From NCBI RefSeq assembly GCF_030649675.1, contig NZ_JAUTDR010000024.1, positions 17,140 through 63,988 of the forward strand: a stretch of 46,849 nucleotides of DNA. The letters are read 5' to 3'. This DNA is from Haliea sp. E1-2-M8 (GTDB taxonomy: Bacteria > Pseudomonadota > Gammaproteobacteria > Pseudomonadales > Halieaceae). Shown here one piece after another: positions 1-7,586 of the stretch. Every line of letters starts with the position of its first letter. Positions within the stretch are counted from its first letter, which is position 1. The position numbers were made by a program, and so were the translations under genes. The notes under the pieces were generated by a model. That model did not search any database and had not been told where the DNA came from. It saw only the letters and a list, made by a program, of their open reading frames with translations.

Positions 1-315
1 GGGGGGGTAGGAGCGCGGTCCCCGCGCGATCGCCCGCAGAGCAGGCCCCCACCTCAAGGGGGGGTAGGAGCGCGGTCCCCGCGCGATCGCCCGCAGAGCG
101 GGCTCCCACCTCAAGGGGGGGTAGGAGCGCGGTCCCCGGGCGATCGCCCGCAGAGCGGGCTCCCACCTCACGGGGGGGTAGGAGCGCGGTCCCCGCGCGT
201 TCGCCCGCAGAGCGGGCTCCCACCTCACGGGGGGGTAGGAGCGCGGTCCCCGCGCGATCGCCCGCAGAGCGGGCTCCCACCTCAAGGGGGGGTAGGAGCG
301 CACTCCGCGCGCGAT
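1..315. repeat. Tandem array of paired REP-type palindromes (BIME-like), 57-bp unit
   Basis: Five near-identical 57-bp units begin at 1, 58, 115, 172 and 229, and a sixth, degenerate partial unit runs from 286 to about 315. Each unit starts with seven G residues. It then carries two imperfect hairpins facing each other across a central GCGATCGC-like core. The first has head GTAGGAGC with stem GCGCGG/CCGCGC; the second, read on the minus strand, has head GTGGGAGC with stem GCCCGC/GCGGGC. This head-plus-hairpin layout matches Pseudomonas-type REP sequences arranged as BIMEs (family knowledge). Units differ by a few substitutions: units 1, 2 and 5 end in CTCAA, units 3 and 4 in CTCAC. The array touches base 1, so it may extend leftward. 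There are no unique spacers, so it is not CRISPR. Confidence 0.85.
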
Positions 316-400
316 TTCCTCACTGCCCGGAAAGTCGGTGGCGCCTCCGGGCGCCATTGTTTTAACTGAAGCCCGTTTCATCCCGCCGGAGGCCCAGCCC

Positions 401-946
401 ATGGACCCGAACCTCGAACAACAGCTGCAGGCCCTGCTCGACAAGCAGGCGATCATGGAACTGATCAACGCCTACTGCAACGCGGCCGATCGCCACGACA
501 ACGAGAAGTTCCGCTCGCTCTACCACGAGGACGCTATCGACGACCACGGCTCTTTCTTCAAGGGCCTGGCGATGGAGTTCATCGACACCCTGCCGGATAT
601 CCAGGCCAACATGGAGATCCTGCACCACAACGTCACTACCGTGAACATCAAGCTCGACGGTGACCGCGCCGAGGGCGAGGTCTACATCATCGCCTTCCAC
701 AAGATCCGCACCGACGAAGGTCCATTTGACCTGCTGATCGGCGGCCGTTATTTTGACCGCTACGAGAAACGCAACGGTGTCTGGAAGTTCAGCTATCGCG
801 CAGTGGATGCCGACTGGGCCAACCTGCACCAGCCGTCGATCGTCAACCTGGACAACCCGATCATCAAGGGCGCCCACATCGGCAAGCCCGGCCCGTCGGA
901 CCCGTCCTACTCCATTTTCGACCTGCTGCAGTGGGGCAAGCGCTGA
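401..946 (+). CDS. SnoaL-like (NTF2-fold) domain protein
   Basis: This encodes 181 residues of the SnoaL_4/NTF2-like cone fold, a family that includes polyketide cyclases, dehydratases and the small subunits of ring-hydroxylating dioxygenases. The visible pattern is an N-terminal helix ending in the AYCNAADRHD region, then the LYHEDAIDDHG segment and alternating beta strands with a GGRYFDRYE motif. I chose the ATG at 401 because GGAGG lies 8 nt upstream at 388-392; an upstream GTG at 338 is in frame but has no ribosome site. There is no signal peptide, so it should be cytosolic. It sits 39 nt before a thioesterase and is probably the first gene of a three-gene operon with the quinoprotein dehydrogenase. 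Substrate unknown. Confidence 0.85.
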   Translation: MDPNLEQQLQALLDKQAIMELINAYCNAADRHDNEKFRSLYHEDAIDDHGSFFKGLAMEFIDTLPDIQANMEILHHNVTTVNIKLDGDRAEGEVYIIAFHKIRTDEGPFDLLIGGRYFDRYEKRNGVWKFSYRAVDADWANLHQPSIVNLDNPIIKGAHIGKPGPSDPSYSIFDLLQWGKR

Positions 947-985
947 TTCGCCGCCCCGCGCGGCCCATACTGACAAGGGATACCC

Positions 986-1402
986 GTGACCAAGCAAGAA
1001 CGGCTCGCCGCCGCCAACGAACACCTGCCACCCTGCCTGCAGATTCTCAATACCCGCCTGCTGGACTTTGACAGCGAGGCCGGCACTGCGGAGCTGGAAT
1101 TCGAGGTCAGCGAGCAGTTTTGCCACTCGGTCAACATCGTCCAGGGCGGCAACGTGACGGTGATGCTGGACGCCGCCATGTCCCACGCCCTGTTCCTGCA
1201 GGAAACCGACGTGGTCGCCCTGCCGACCCTGGAACTCAAGGTGAGCTTCCTCGAACCTACCCTGGCCGGTCGCCTCACCGCGCGCGGCAAGGTGATCAAG
1301 AGCGGCCGCAGCATTGCCTTTCTGGAAGGCACCTTGATCAATGCCGAAGGACTGGTCGCGGCGACCGCCTCCTCCACGGCCAAACTCGTGCGCCGCAGAT
1401 AG
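986..1402 (+). CDS. PaaI-family hotdog thioesterase
   Basis: This encodes 138 residues of a single hotdog domain, the size usual for PaaI/YbgC-type acyl-CoA thioesterases. The segment HSVNIVQGGNVTVMLDAAMS has the family layout of a glycine-rich turn followed by the helix carrying the catalytic acidic residue (D in MLDAAM). Later strands (LELKVSFLEP, AFLEGTLINAEG) complete the fold. The start is GTG with an AAGGGA ribosome site just upstream. Family members hydrolyse CoA thioesters in the cytosol, often clearing dead-end aromatic or fatty acyl-CoA. The stop is only 8 nt before the next start, so it is very likely cotranscribed with the quinoprotein dehydrogenase. Its actual substrate cannot be read from sequence. 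Confidence 0.88.
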   Translation: MTKQERLAAANEHLPPCLQILNTRLLDFDSEAGTAELEFEVSEQFCHSVNIVQGGNVTVMLDAAMSHALFLQETDVVALPTLELKVSFLEPTLAGRLTARGKVIKSGRSIAFLEGTLINAEGLVAATASSTAKLVRRR

Positions 1403-1410
1403 GGAATTCC

Positions 1411-3552
1411 ATGCCAGCCTACCGTGTTCGTATCGCCCTGCTGACTCTGCTCACAGGGCTGGGCGCCCAGGCGCTGCAGGCGCAGGACTACAGCGGCTGG
1501 CAAACCTACGGCGGCGACCAGGGCAACAGCCACTATTCCGCCCTGGACCAGATTCACCGCGGCAACATCGCGGAGCTGGAACTGGCCTGGCGCTACGCCA
1601 GTGCCGACGGTCGGGCCCTGCCCCCCAGCTCGGAGCTGCAGGTCAATCCGATCGTGGTCGATGGCGTGCTGTACGGGCGCAACCCGTTGCACAACGTGTT
1701 TGCGGTGGATGCGGCCGGCGGTGCAGAGCTGTGGACCTTCAGTCCGCCGCTGGAGCATGCGGGCCTGTCCAATATGCGCGGGGTGACTCACTGGGCCGAC
1801 GGCGATGACGCCCGCATCCTGTTCAGCACCGGCCACTTCCTGCTGGCCCTGGACGCGCGCAGCGGCAAGCTCGTCACCAGCTTTGGCCGTGACGGCCGCG
1901 TCGACCTGCGCGAGGGCCTGGGCCGGGACCCGGAACTGGTCAGTATCAACGCGCCCTCCCCCGGCGTTATTTTCGAGGACCTCATCATCATGGGCTCGGC
2001 GGTCACCGAGACCGCAGGCTCCGCCCCCGGTGATATCCGCGCCTATGCTGTGCGCAGCGGCAAGCTGGCGTGGACTTTCCACACCATTCCCCGGCCCGGC
2101 CAGTTCGGTGCCGACACCTGGCCCGAGGACGCGCGCGAAACCGCCGGTGGTGCCAACGCCTGGGCCGGCATGAGCGTGGATGAGGCGCGGGGGCTGGTCT
2201 TCATCCCTACCGGCTCCCCGGCACCGGATTTCGACGGCTCCGGGCGCCCGGGCGCCAACCTGTTCGGCAACACCCTGCTGGCCCTGGATGCCCGCAGCGG
2301 CGAGCGTCGCTGGCATTTCCAGACGGTGCACCACGACCTCTGGGACCGGGATCTCAGCTCGGCACCGGCGCTGGTCACCGTCACCGCAGGCGAAAAGTCC
2401 CGCGACCTGGTGGCCCAGGCCTCCAAGGAGGGCGTGGTCTACCTGTTCGACCGCGACAGTGGCGAGCCGGTATTCCCGATCGCGGAAGTGCCGGTGCCGG
2501 GCTCGGACATTCCAGGCGTCTACAGCTACCCGACCCAGCCCCGGGTGACGCTACCGGAACCTTTCGCCCGCCAGCAGATGACCGCGGACGACCTGACCAA
2601 CCTCTCCGCTGAAGCCAATGCCGCGGCGCGCAAGGTCTGGGAGGAAGCGCACGAACTGGCCTGGCTGCGCCCCGCCGGCTTGCGCAAAAGCATTCTGCTG
2701 CCGGGGTTCTATGGCGGTGCCAACTGGGGTGGCGGCGCCTTCGATCCGGCCACCAACCTGTACTATATCAACGCCACCAACGCGCCCAACATCCTGCGCA
2801 TGGAGGCGGTGGAAGTAGGCCGGGGATCCCGCATGGGCGTGGGCGAATTTGTCTTCCGGCAACAGTGCAGCGGCTGCCATGGCGTGAATCTGGAGGGGTT
2901 CTACCCCTACGCACCGCCACTCACCGGAGTGGAGAAGCGCATCAGCAAGCGTGACGCCTTCGACATCACCACCACCGGCAAAGGCCGCATGATGCCTTTC
3001 AGCCACCTCTCGCGCCACGAGCGGGAGGCGGTGGTGGACTACCTGTTTGCCTACAGCGCTGGAGAACTGCCTGCCGCAAGGGGTGGCGAAGCCGCGGATG
3101 CAACCACCGAAACCGTGCACGTGTTTGCCGGCTATCGTGACTTTGTCGACGCCGAGTACTACCCGGCCATCAAGCCGCCGTGGGGCACCCTGACCGCCAT
3201 CGACTTTGTTTCCGGCAAGATACGCTGGCAGGTACCGCTGGGGGAATATGCGGCGCTGACCGAGCGCGGGATTGCGCCCACCGGCACCCGCAATTTTGGC
3301 GGCCCCGTGGTCACCGCGGGCGGACTGCTGATTATCGCGGCCAGCTCCGATGAAAAACTGCGGATCTTCGACAAGACAGACGGCAAGCTGTTATGGGAGT
3401 ACCAATTGCCCGCGGGCGGCTACGCCACCCCGGCCACCTATGCGATCGACGGTCGCCAGTACATCGTCATCACCGCCAGCGGCGGCAAACTGGGCACCCC
3501 CACCGGGGATCAGTACCTGGCCTTCGCCCTGCCCGCAAGCCCCGCGCCCTGA
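1411..3552 (+). CDS. Secreted PQQ-dependent dehydrogenase with inserted cytochrome c domain
   Basis: This encodes 713 residues. The ATG at 1411 is followed by a hydrophobic signal peptide ending near ALQAQ, so the enzyme should be periplasmic; the open frame extends upstream to 1120 but only over the thioesterase gene. PQQ beta-propeller repeats are visible (GGDQGNSHYS, ALDARSGKL, YLFDRDSG, TAIDFVSGKIRW). The segment HHDLWDRDL (about 307-315) matches the active-site region of membrane glucose dehydrogenases. A c-type haem site CSGCH lies at residues 486-490 with a likely Met ligand in GRMMPF near 528. It therefore probably oxidises an alcohol or sugar and passes electrons to its own haem. Propeller sequence resumes after the haem domain, so the cytochrome is inserted rather than C-terminal. 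The vicinal Cys-Cys of methanol/ethanol dehydrogenases is not seen. Substrate unknown. Confidence 0.88.
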   Translation: MPAYRVRIALLTLLTGLGAQALQAQDYSGWQTYGGDQGNSHYSALDQIHRGNIAELELAWRYASADGRALPPSSELQVNPIVVDGVLYGRNPLHNVFAVDAAGGAELWTFSPPLEHAGLSNMRGVTHWADGDDARILFSTGHFLLALDARSGKLVTSFGRDGRVDLREGLGRDPELVSINAPSPGVIFEDLIIMGSAVTETAGSAPGDIRAYAVRSGKLAWTFHTIPRPGQFGADTWPEDARETAGGANAWAGMSVDEARGLVFIPTGSPAPDFDGSGRPGANLFGNTLLALDARSGERRWHFQTVHHDLWDRDLSSAPALVTVTAGEKSRDLVAQASKEGVVYLFDRDSGEPVFPIAEVPVPGSDIPGVYSYPTQPRVTLPEPFARQQMTADDLTNLSAEANAAARKVWEEAHELAWLRPAGLRKSILLPGFYGGANWGGGAFDPATNLYYINATNAPNILRMEAVEVGRGSRMGVGEFVFRQQCSGCHGVNLEGFYPYAPPLTGVEKRISKRDAFDITTTGKGRMMPFSHLSRHEREAVVDYLFAYSAGELPAARGGEAADATTETVHVFAGYRDFVDAEYYPAIKPPWGTLTAIDFVSGKIRWQVPLGEYAALTERGIAPTGTRNFGGPVVTAGGLLIIAASSDEKLRIFDKTDGKLLWEYQLPAGGYATPATYAIDGRQYIVITASGGKLGTPTGDQYLAFALPASPAP

Positions 3553-3585
3553 GCGGAGGGGGCGCCGGGAGCGCGACCCCGAAAC

Positions 3586-3969
3586 TCAGTTCCCCGCAGC
3601 GTTGAGTAACTGGTCCGCGCGCTCAAAATAGCGCGGCCCGTAGTTGCCGATGCGTTCGCTGTCGCCCTTTTCCGAAGCCTGGTGGATCTCCTCCAGGTCA
3701 TCCTCCAGCTCTTCCAATTCGTCCTCAATACGCCCAAGGGCGTTTTCCAGGGTGTAGGTCAGGCGGTGAACCTCGTTGAAATCGTCGCCCTGCACCTCGC
3801 CCTTGTCCAGAATTGCGCGCAGCCGGGTGTTGTACTCGGCCAGGTTGGCGAAGGCCTCTTCCAGGGTCGCCGACGGTTCACCTTTATAGTGTTCAGGGCG
3901 GTCGTCGGCGATAACCGGCGCGGCCGTCAGGGCCAGGGCGGCCAGGGTCAGGGCAAAAGGTATTTTCAT
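3586..3969 (-). CDS. Small secreted alpha-helical protein (DUF6746-like)
   Basis: This encodes 127 residues. The ATG at 3969 has AAGGA upstream and is followed by a classical signal peptide (MKIPFALTLAALALTAAPVIA-D), so the mature protein of about 106 residues is periplasmic. The mature part is acidic and helical: a DRPEHYKGEP start, then a coiled-coil-like stretch rich in E, L and D (IEDELEELEDDLEEI). The overall look recalls DUF6746, a small periplasmic family I associate with marine gammaproteobacteria; I am not certain of that assignment. It converges on the quinoprotein gene with a 33-nt gap and is divergent from the MBL gene at 4087. Function unknown. Confidence 0.75.
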   Translation of the reverse strand: MKIPFALTLAALALTAAPVIADDRPEHYKGEPSATLEEAFANLAEYNTRLRAILDKGEVQGDDFNEVHRLTYTLENALGRIEDELEELEDDLEEIHQASEKGDSERIGNYGPRYFERADQLLNAAGN

Positions 3970-4086
3970 GAGAAGTCCTTGGGACTGGAGGCGCGCGTTG
4001 CACGCAAGTTCACTTGTTGCTCGCATCCTGCCATAAGCGGCGCCACAGTGCGACAATGTGGGTTGTGCAACCACAGAGACTAACCG

Positions 4087-5160
4087 GTGAAAAAAACAAT
4101 ACTTGCTCTCGGTATCCTGGCGCTGGCGGCAGCCGCCCTCTACACCCAGCGCGGCCCCCTCGCGGAGCGGGTGATCGCGCATCTTGCGCCCGCCATGATG
4201 TCGGCCAACACGCTGGCAACTCTGGAAGATGGGCTGCACGTGGCAGTTTGCGGTGCCGGCGGTCCCATGCCCGATGCGGTCAGATCAGGGCCCTGCCTGG
4301 CAATCAGCGCCGGCGAGCGACTGTTGGTAATCGATGCGGGCAGCAACGGTGTGCGCAACCTGGTGCGTATGCGCTACCCGGTCGGTGCGATTGAGGCCGT
4401 GTTCCTCACCCACTTCCACTCCGACCATATCGATGGCCTCGGTGAGCTCGCGACCCTGCGCTGGGTCCAGGGCAGCCATCAGGACCCATTGCCGGTTTAC
4501 GGCCCCACGGGCGTGGAGCAGGTGGTCGACGGCTTCAATCGGGCCTACGCGCTGGATGTCCGCTATCGCACAGCGCACCACGGCGAAGCTGTGGTGCCCC
4601 TGCGCGGTGCGGGCATGCGAGCGCACAGCCTGGGTCCGGGCGGCGGCGGCAAACTGCGCGCAATCAATCTGGGGGGGGACCTCAAGGTCACTGCCTTCAG
4701 AGTGGACCACGATCCGGCAAGCCCGGCGCTGGGCTACCGGGTCGATTACCGCGGCCGCAGCCTGGTCGTGTCGGGCGACACCATCAAATCCGAAGCCGTA
4801 GCCCAACAGGCGCAGAACGTGGACCTGCTGGTGCATGAAGCGCTGTCGCCGGAACTGGTCATGATCATCAACAGTGCCGCCGAGACCACCGGCAACAGCG
4901 GCATGGCGCAGATTGCCCTGGACATACTCGACTACCACGCCAGCCCGGTGGAGGCGGCAGAAGTCGCCCGCGACGCCGGAGCCGGACACCTGCTGTTCTA
5001 CCACATCGTACCGGCACTGCCCCCGATACCCGGCGCCGAGGCCGCGTGGCTGCAGGGTGTCGCCGACATCTTCAGCGCGCACACCCTGGCGCGGGATGGC
5101 ACCACAGTGTCACTGCCCGCCAACAGCGATGCGATAAAGGTCGGTCGCCACCGGCTCTAA
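4087..5160 (+). CDS. MBL-fold metallo-hydrolase, membrane-anchored or secreted
   Basis: This encodes 357 residues starting at GTG 4087. An N-terminal hydrophobic segment (ILALGILALAAAALY) acts as a signal peptide or anchor, placing the enzyme outside the cytoplasm. The metal site is intact: THFHSDHIDG, followed by GDT in VVSGDTIKS and later histidines (HEAL, YHIVPALPP). The layout resembles the RNase Z/arylsulfatase-type branch of the metallo-beta-lactamase superfamily, where a dinuclear zinc centre hydrolyses phosphodiester, sulfate or ester bonds. The N-terminal anchor argues against a tRNA-processing role. It is divergent from the small secreted protein at 3586-3969 and is followed by a strong palindrome that probably ends its transcript. 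Substrate unknown. Confidence 0.88.
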   Translation: MKKTILALGILALAAAALYTQRGPLAERVIAHLAPAMMSANTLATLEDGLHVAVCGAGGPMPDAVRSGPCLAISAGERLLVIDAGSNGVRNLVRMRYPVGAIEAVFLTHFHSDHIDGLGELATLRWVQGSHQDPLPVYGPTGVEQVVDGFNRAYALDVRYRTAHHGEAVVPLRGAGMRAHSLGPGGGGKLRAINLGGDLKVTAFRVDHDPASPALGYRVDYRGRSLVVSGDTIKSEAVAQQAQNVDLLVHEALSPELVMIINSAAETTGNSGMAQIALDILDYHASPVEAAEVARDAGAGHLLFYHIVPALPPIPGAEAAWLQGVADIFSAHTLARDGTTVSLPANSDAIKVGRHRL

Positions 5161-5167
5161 AGTTCAC

Positions 5168-5228
5168 AAAATAAAGGACCTGACCCTTTATTTACTTTAT
5201 GAAAATAAAGGGTCAGGTCCTTTATTTT
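5168..5228. repeat. 26-bp perfect palindrome, likely bidirectional terminator or mobile repeat
   Basis: The arms 5168-5193 and 5203-5228 are perfect reverse complements over 26 nt around a 9-nt loop. Each arm contains ATAAAGG, GGTCAGG (or its complement) and T/A-rich ends, so RNA from either strand gives a stable hairpin followed by U-rich sequence, as in intrinsic terminators. It lies between two convergent genes. The right arm contains the TAA stop (5222-5224) of the minus-strand SDR gene, so the element overlaps coding sequence. The perfect arms are unusually long for a simple terminator and suggest a dispersed palindromic element (inference). Confidence 0.85.
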
Positions 5229-6037
5229 TGGGCAGCGCGAATATTGTCGGCCATTTGCAGCAACGCCTCCCGACGGGGCATGCCGGTGAGTGCGTCGAAC
5301 ATTGCCCGGTTCTGCTCACCAGCGACGTACACCGGACCGTTGCGCAGATTGGCCAGCGCTTCCAAAACCACATCCCGCGGCGACATCATGCCCTCGAGGG
5401 TGCTGCTGTCAATGCCCTGCAGGGCGTGGGCCTCGGTATCGGTACTGCCGGGGCACAGTGCCAGCACGTCCACCCCCGCACTCGATAACTCCCCCCACAG
5501 GGATTCCCCCAGGCTATTGGTAAAGGCTTTGCTGGCGGCATAGGCCGCCGAGTACGGAATCCCCATCAGGCCCTCGACCGAGCTGGTGATGATGATGCCG
5601 CCCTGCCCACGCCGCAGCAGTCCCGGCATTAATCGATGGCTCAGCTGCAGTGGCGCGGCACAGTTGACCTGCAACATCGCCGCCATCCGCGCGGGGTCAA
5701 TGTCCTGGTGCGCACCCTTGAGGCCAAATCCCGCGTTGCTGACCAGCAGGCCGATCTCCAGCCCCGTAGCGGCGGCCATGATCTGCTCCACCGCAGCGGG
5801 CTCGGCGAGGTCGGCAGCACACACCCTCACGGCCACGCCGTGAGCTTGCTCAAGCTCGGCCGCCAGGGTCCGCAGCCGGTCTGCCCGGCGCGCCACCAGC
5901 AGCAGGTCCAGGCCCCGGGCGGCCAGCTCGACCGCAAAGGCGCGGCCGATGCCGGATGAGGCGCCGGTCACCAGCGCCGCCGGCCCATACCGGGTCGCAA
6001 AGTCAGCGTCCGTCATGGGCGGTTGTTGTTCGGTCAT
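5222..6037 (-). CDS. Short-chain dehydrogenase/reductase (classical SDR)
   Basis: This encodes 271 residues, the usual size for classical SDRs. The NAD(P) site is TGASSGIG, followed by NAG (VSNAGFGLKG), the catalytic Ser region (ITSSVEG) and YAASK of the YxxxK motif. The Arg-rich VARRADRLRTL after the second strand favours NADP(H). The ATG at 6037 overlaps the TGA of the upstream MBL gene by 4 nt (ATGA), so translation is probably coupled; a second in-frame ATG at 6016 is also possible. The last codon and stop fall inside the palindromic element at 5203-5228. It is cytosolic and acts on an unidentified alcohol or ketone. The pairing with an alkylsulfatase-like hydrolase suggests the hydrolase's alcohol product is its substrate (inference). 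Confidence 0.88.
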   Translation of the reverse strand: MTEQQPPMTDADFATRYGPAALVTGASSGIGRAFAVELAARGLDLLLVARRADRLRTLAAELEQAHGVAVRVCAADLAEPAAVEQIMAAATGLEIGLLVSNAGFGLKGAHQDIDPARMAAMLQVNCAAPLQLSHRLMPGLLRRGQGGIIITSSVEGLMGIPYSAAYAASKAFTNSLGESLWGELSSAGVDVLALCPGSTDTEAHALQGIDSSTLEGMMSPRDVVLEALANLRNGPVYVAGEQNRAMFDALTGMPRREALLQMADNIRAAQK

Positions 6038-7335
6038 GAGGTGGATTGCTCCCGATAGTCGGTGCCAGAATCCGCGGGCATCGGTACCTGCAGGCGCTGG
6101 ATCTGGTGTCGCAGCCAGGCGCTGAGCCAGAAGTTGTCGCTGGCGGCCAACAGGGTTTCGTGGGCGGCGAGCGCCAGCGCTTGCAGCTCTGCGCAATCCG
6201 GCTCTGCATGCAAGCCGATATCCAGCAGGTGCAGCGCCTCCAGGGTTGCGCCCGCGGCGAGTTTCTGCTCCGCGCGCCCGGCGATGGCGCTGGCGCCACC
6301 CGCCAGCTCCACCAGGTCGCTGTACACCGCGCTCGCAGGCACGGGGTACAACTCGGTGGTGGAACGGTGATGAAACCAGCCGGCATAGTTTTCCCAGATG
6401 GCACGCACGCCCCAGGACACCTTGCCGTAGCCCTGCCCCACCTCCAGCTCCGGCGGCAATTCGATCTCCGCCATCAGGCTGTGTACATCCTTGCCCGCAT
6501 TCATTCCGGCAACGGTGGCGTCGTGTACGTACAGAATCGCATCCCGCAGCACCGTCAGCTCCCGCTGAATCAGTTCCGCACCGTCGACGGGGCTGTGGTG
6601 GCCGTAGAGAATGGTCACCGGCTCCAGCGCCCTGACGGTTTCCACCGCCGCCGCGCAGACCAGTGCGTCGCGATAGCGGTCGCCGCGAATGGTGACCAGG
6701 TTGGGAAAATGGCCAAAGGGACAGCCGAACAGGTTGCCGGTGAAACAGATGCGGTGCTGTGGCAGCCACACAATCAGGGAGTCATTGGTCTCGGCGCCGG
6801 GGACCGCGATCAACTCGACTTCCAGGCCGCCCAGGACGAAGCTGTGCCTGTCCTCCACCAGCAGATCCGGCAGTGGCCGATCCTGCTGCGGAAAGTCGGT
6901 GTAACCCTGCGCCGCATAATAGGCAAAAACCTCCTGGAATTTGTCGGCAAAGGCGAACGCCGAGCGGCTGCCGCGAAAAGCGTGCAGGCGCCCGTCATAG
7001 GCCTGGTGCCCGACATTGCCCGCCTGGGCGATCACCGTCAGGCCCGGGTGCCGCTGCCGCAGCCAGGCCGTGCCTCCCACATGGTCCACATGGCCCTGGG
7101 TCAGGATCAGGTAGCGTGTGGGATGGTCGGTGAAGGCGTCATAGCTGCGCTGGATCACGGGCGCCTCGAAGCCCATACCGGCGTTGATCTGGATATTGCC
7201 CTCGGGTGTCTGCAACAGGTAGCTGTTGGAAAAGGCCTCGCAGAGCAGGATGAAATCGTTGATCCGTCGAGCGCCGAATCGTGCCGCGTTGGGCTCCACG
7301 GGTCGGGACTTGTAGAGTGGTTCACGTGCTGGCAT
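6034..7335 (-). CDS. Alkylsulfatase-like MBL-fold hydrolase with dimerisation domain
   Basis: This encodes 433 residues without a signal peptide. The N-terminal two thirds is an MBL domain and the C-terminal part resembles the alkyl sulfatase dimerisation domain (GYGKVSWGVRAIWENYAGWF near 315-335, then a TPR-like LLDIGLHAEPDCAEL stretch). SdsA1-type members cleave primary alkyl sulfates. The usual HxHxDH zinc motif reads QGHVDH at 80-85, with Gln in place of the first His; GYGHHS-like residues (YGHHSPVDG) and FTGNLFG follow. Activity or metal content may therefore differ from the norm. ATG 7335 has GGGGGCGG upstream. It overlaps the following SDR gene by 4 nt, so the two form an operon. Sulfate-ester hydrolysis is the likeliest role, but unproven. 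Confidence 0.82.
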   Translation of the reverse strand: MPAREPLYKSRPVEPNAARFGARRINDFILLCEAFSNSYLLQTPEGNIQINAGMGFEAPVIQRSYDAFTDHPTRYLILTQGHVDHVGGTAWLRQRHPGLTVIAQAGNVGHQAYDGRLHAFRGSRSAFAFADKFQEVFAYYAAQGYTDFPQQDRPLPDLLVEDRHSFVLGGLEVELIAVPGAETNDSLIVWLPQHRICFTGNLFGCPFGHFPNLVTIRGDRYRDALVCAAAVETVRALEPVTILYGHHSPVDGAELIQRELTVLRDAILYVHDATVAGMNAGKDVHSLMAEIELPPELEVGQGYGKVSWGVRAIWENYAGWFHHRSTTELYPVPASAVYSDLVELAGGASAIAGRAEQKLAAGATLEALHLLDIGLHAEPDCAELQALALAAHETLLAASDNFWLSAWLRHQIQRLQVPMPADSGTDYREQSTS

Positions 7336-7586
7336 CTGCCGCCCCCTGGTATCGAAAATGATTTCTGTTTACGGACCTGATTGGTGATGCATTGTGCGTC
7401 GACGCTGCCGTGGTCACAAGGGGCTACGTCCATGTGGCACAGGAGCCCTTGAGAAGCGTTGGCGTCCTCACTTGCGCACTCACAGTACTGTCATTTATGG
7501 TTGTCACGTTAGGCCCGCCCGCTGTGTTCCCCAGCGGCCCCGGTCTGCGGCCATCATCCGCCGCCTGTCACCCCAGGAGCCACTCC

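Noticed and set aside
1-315. CRISPR array
   Set aside because: Repeats are contiguous 57-bp palindromic units with no distinct spacers and no cas genes nearby.
907-2334. Long minus-strand open frame antisense to the thioesterase and quinoprotein genes
   Set aside because: It is a high-GC shadow of the real plus-strand genes, with no domain and no ribosome site.
6046-7380. 444-residue plus-strand frame over the alkylsulfatase-like gene
   Set aside because: Shadow of the minus-strand MBL gene, with no recognisable domain.
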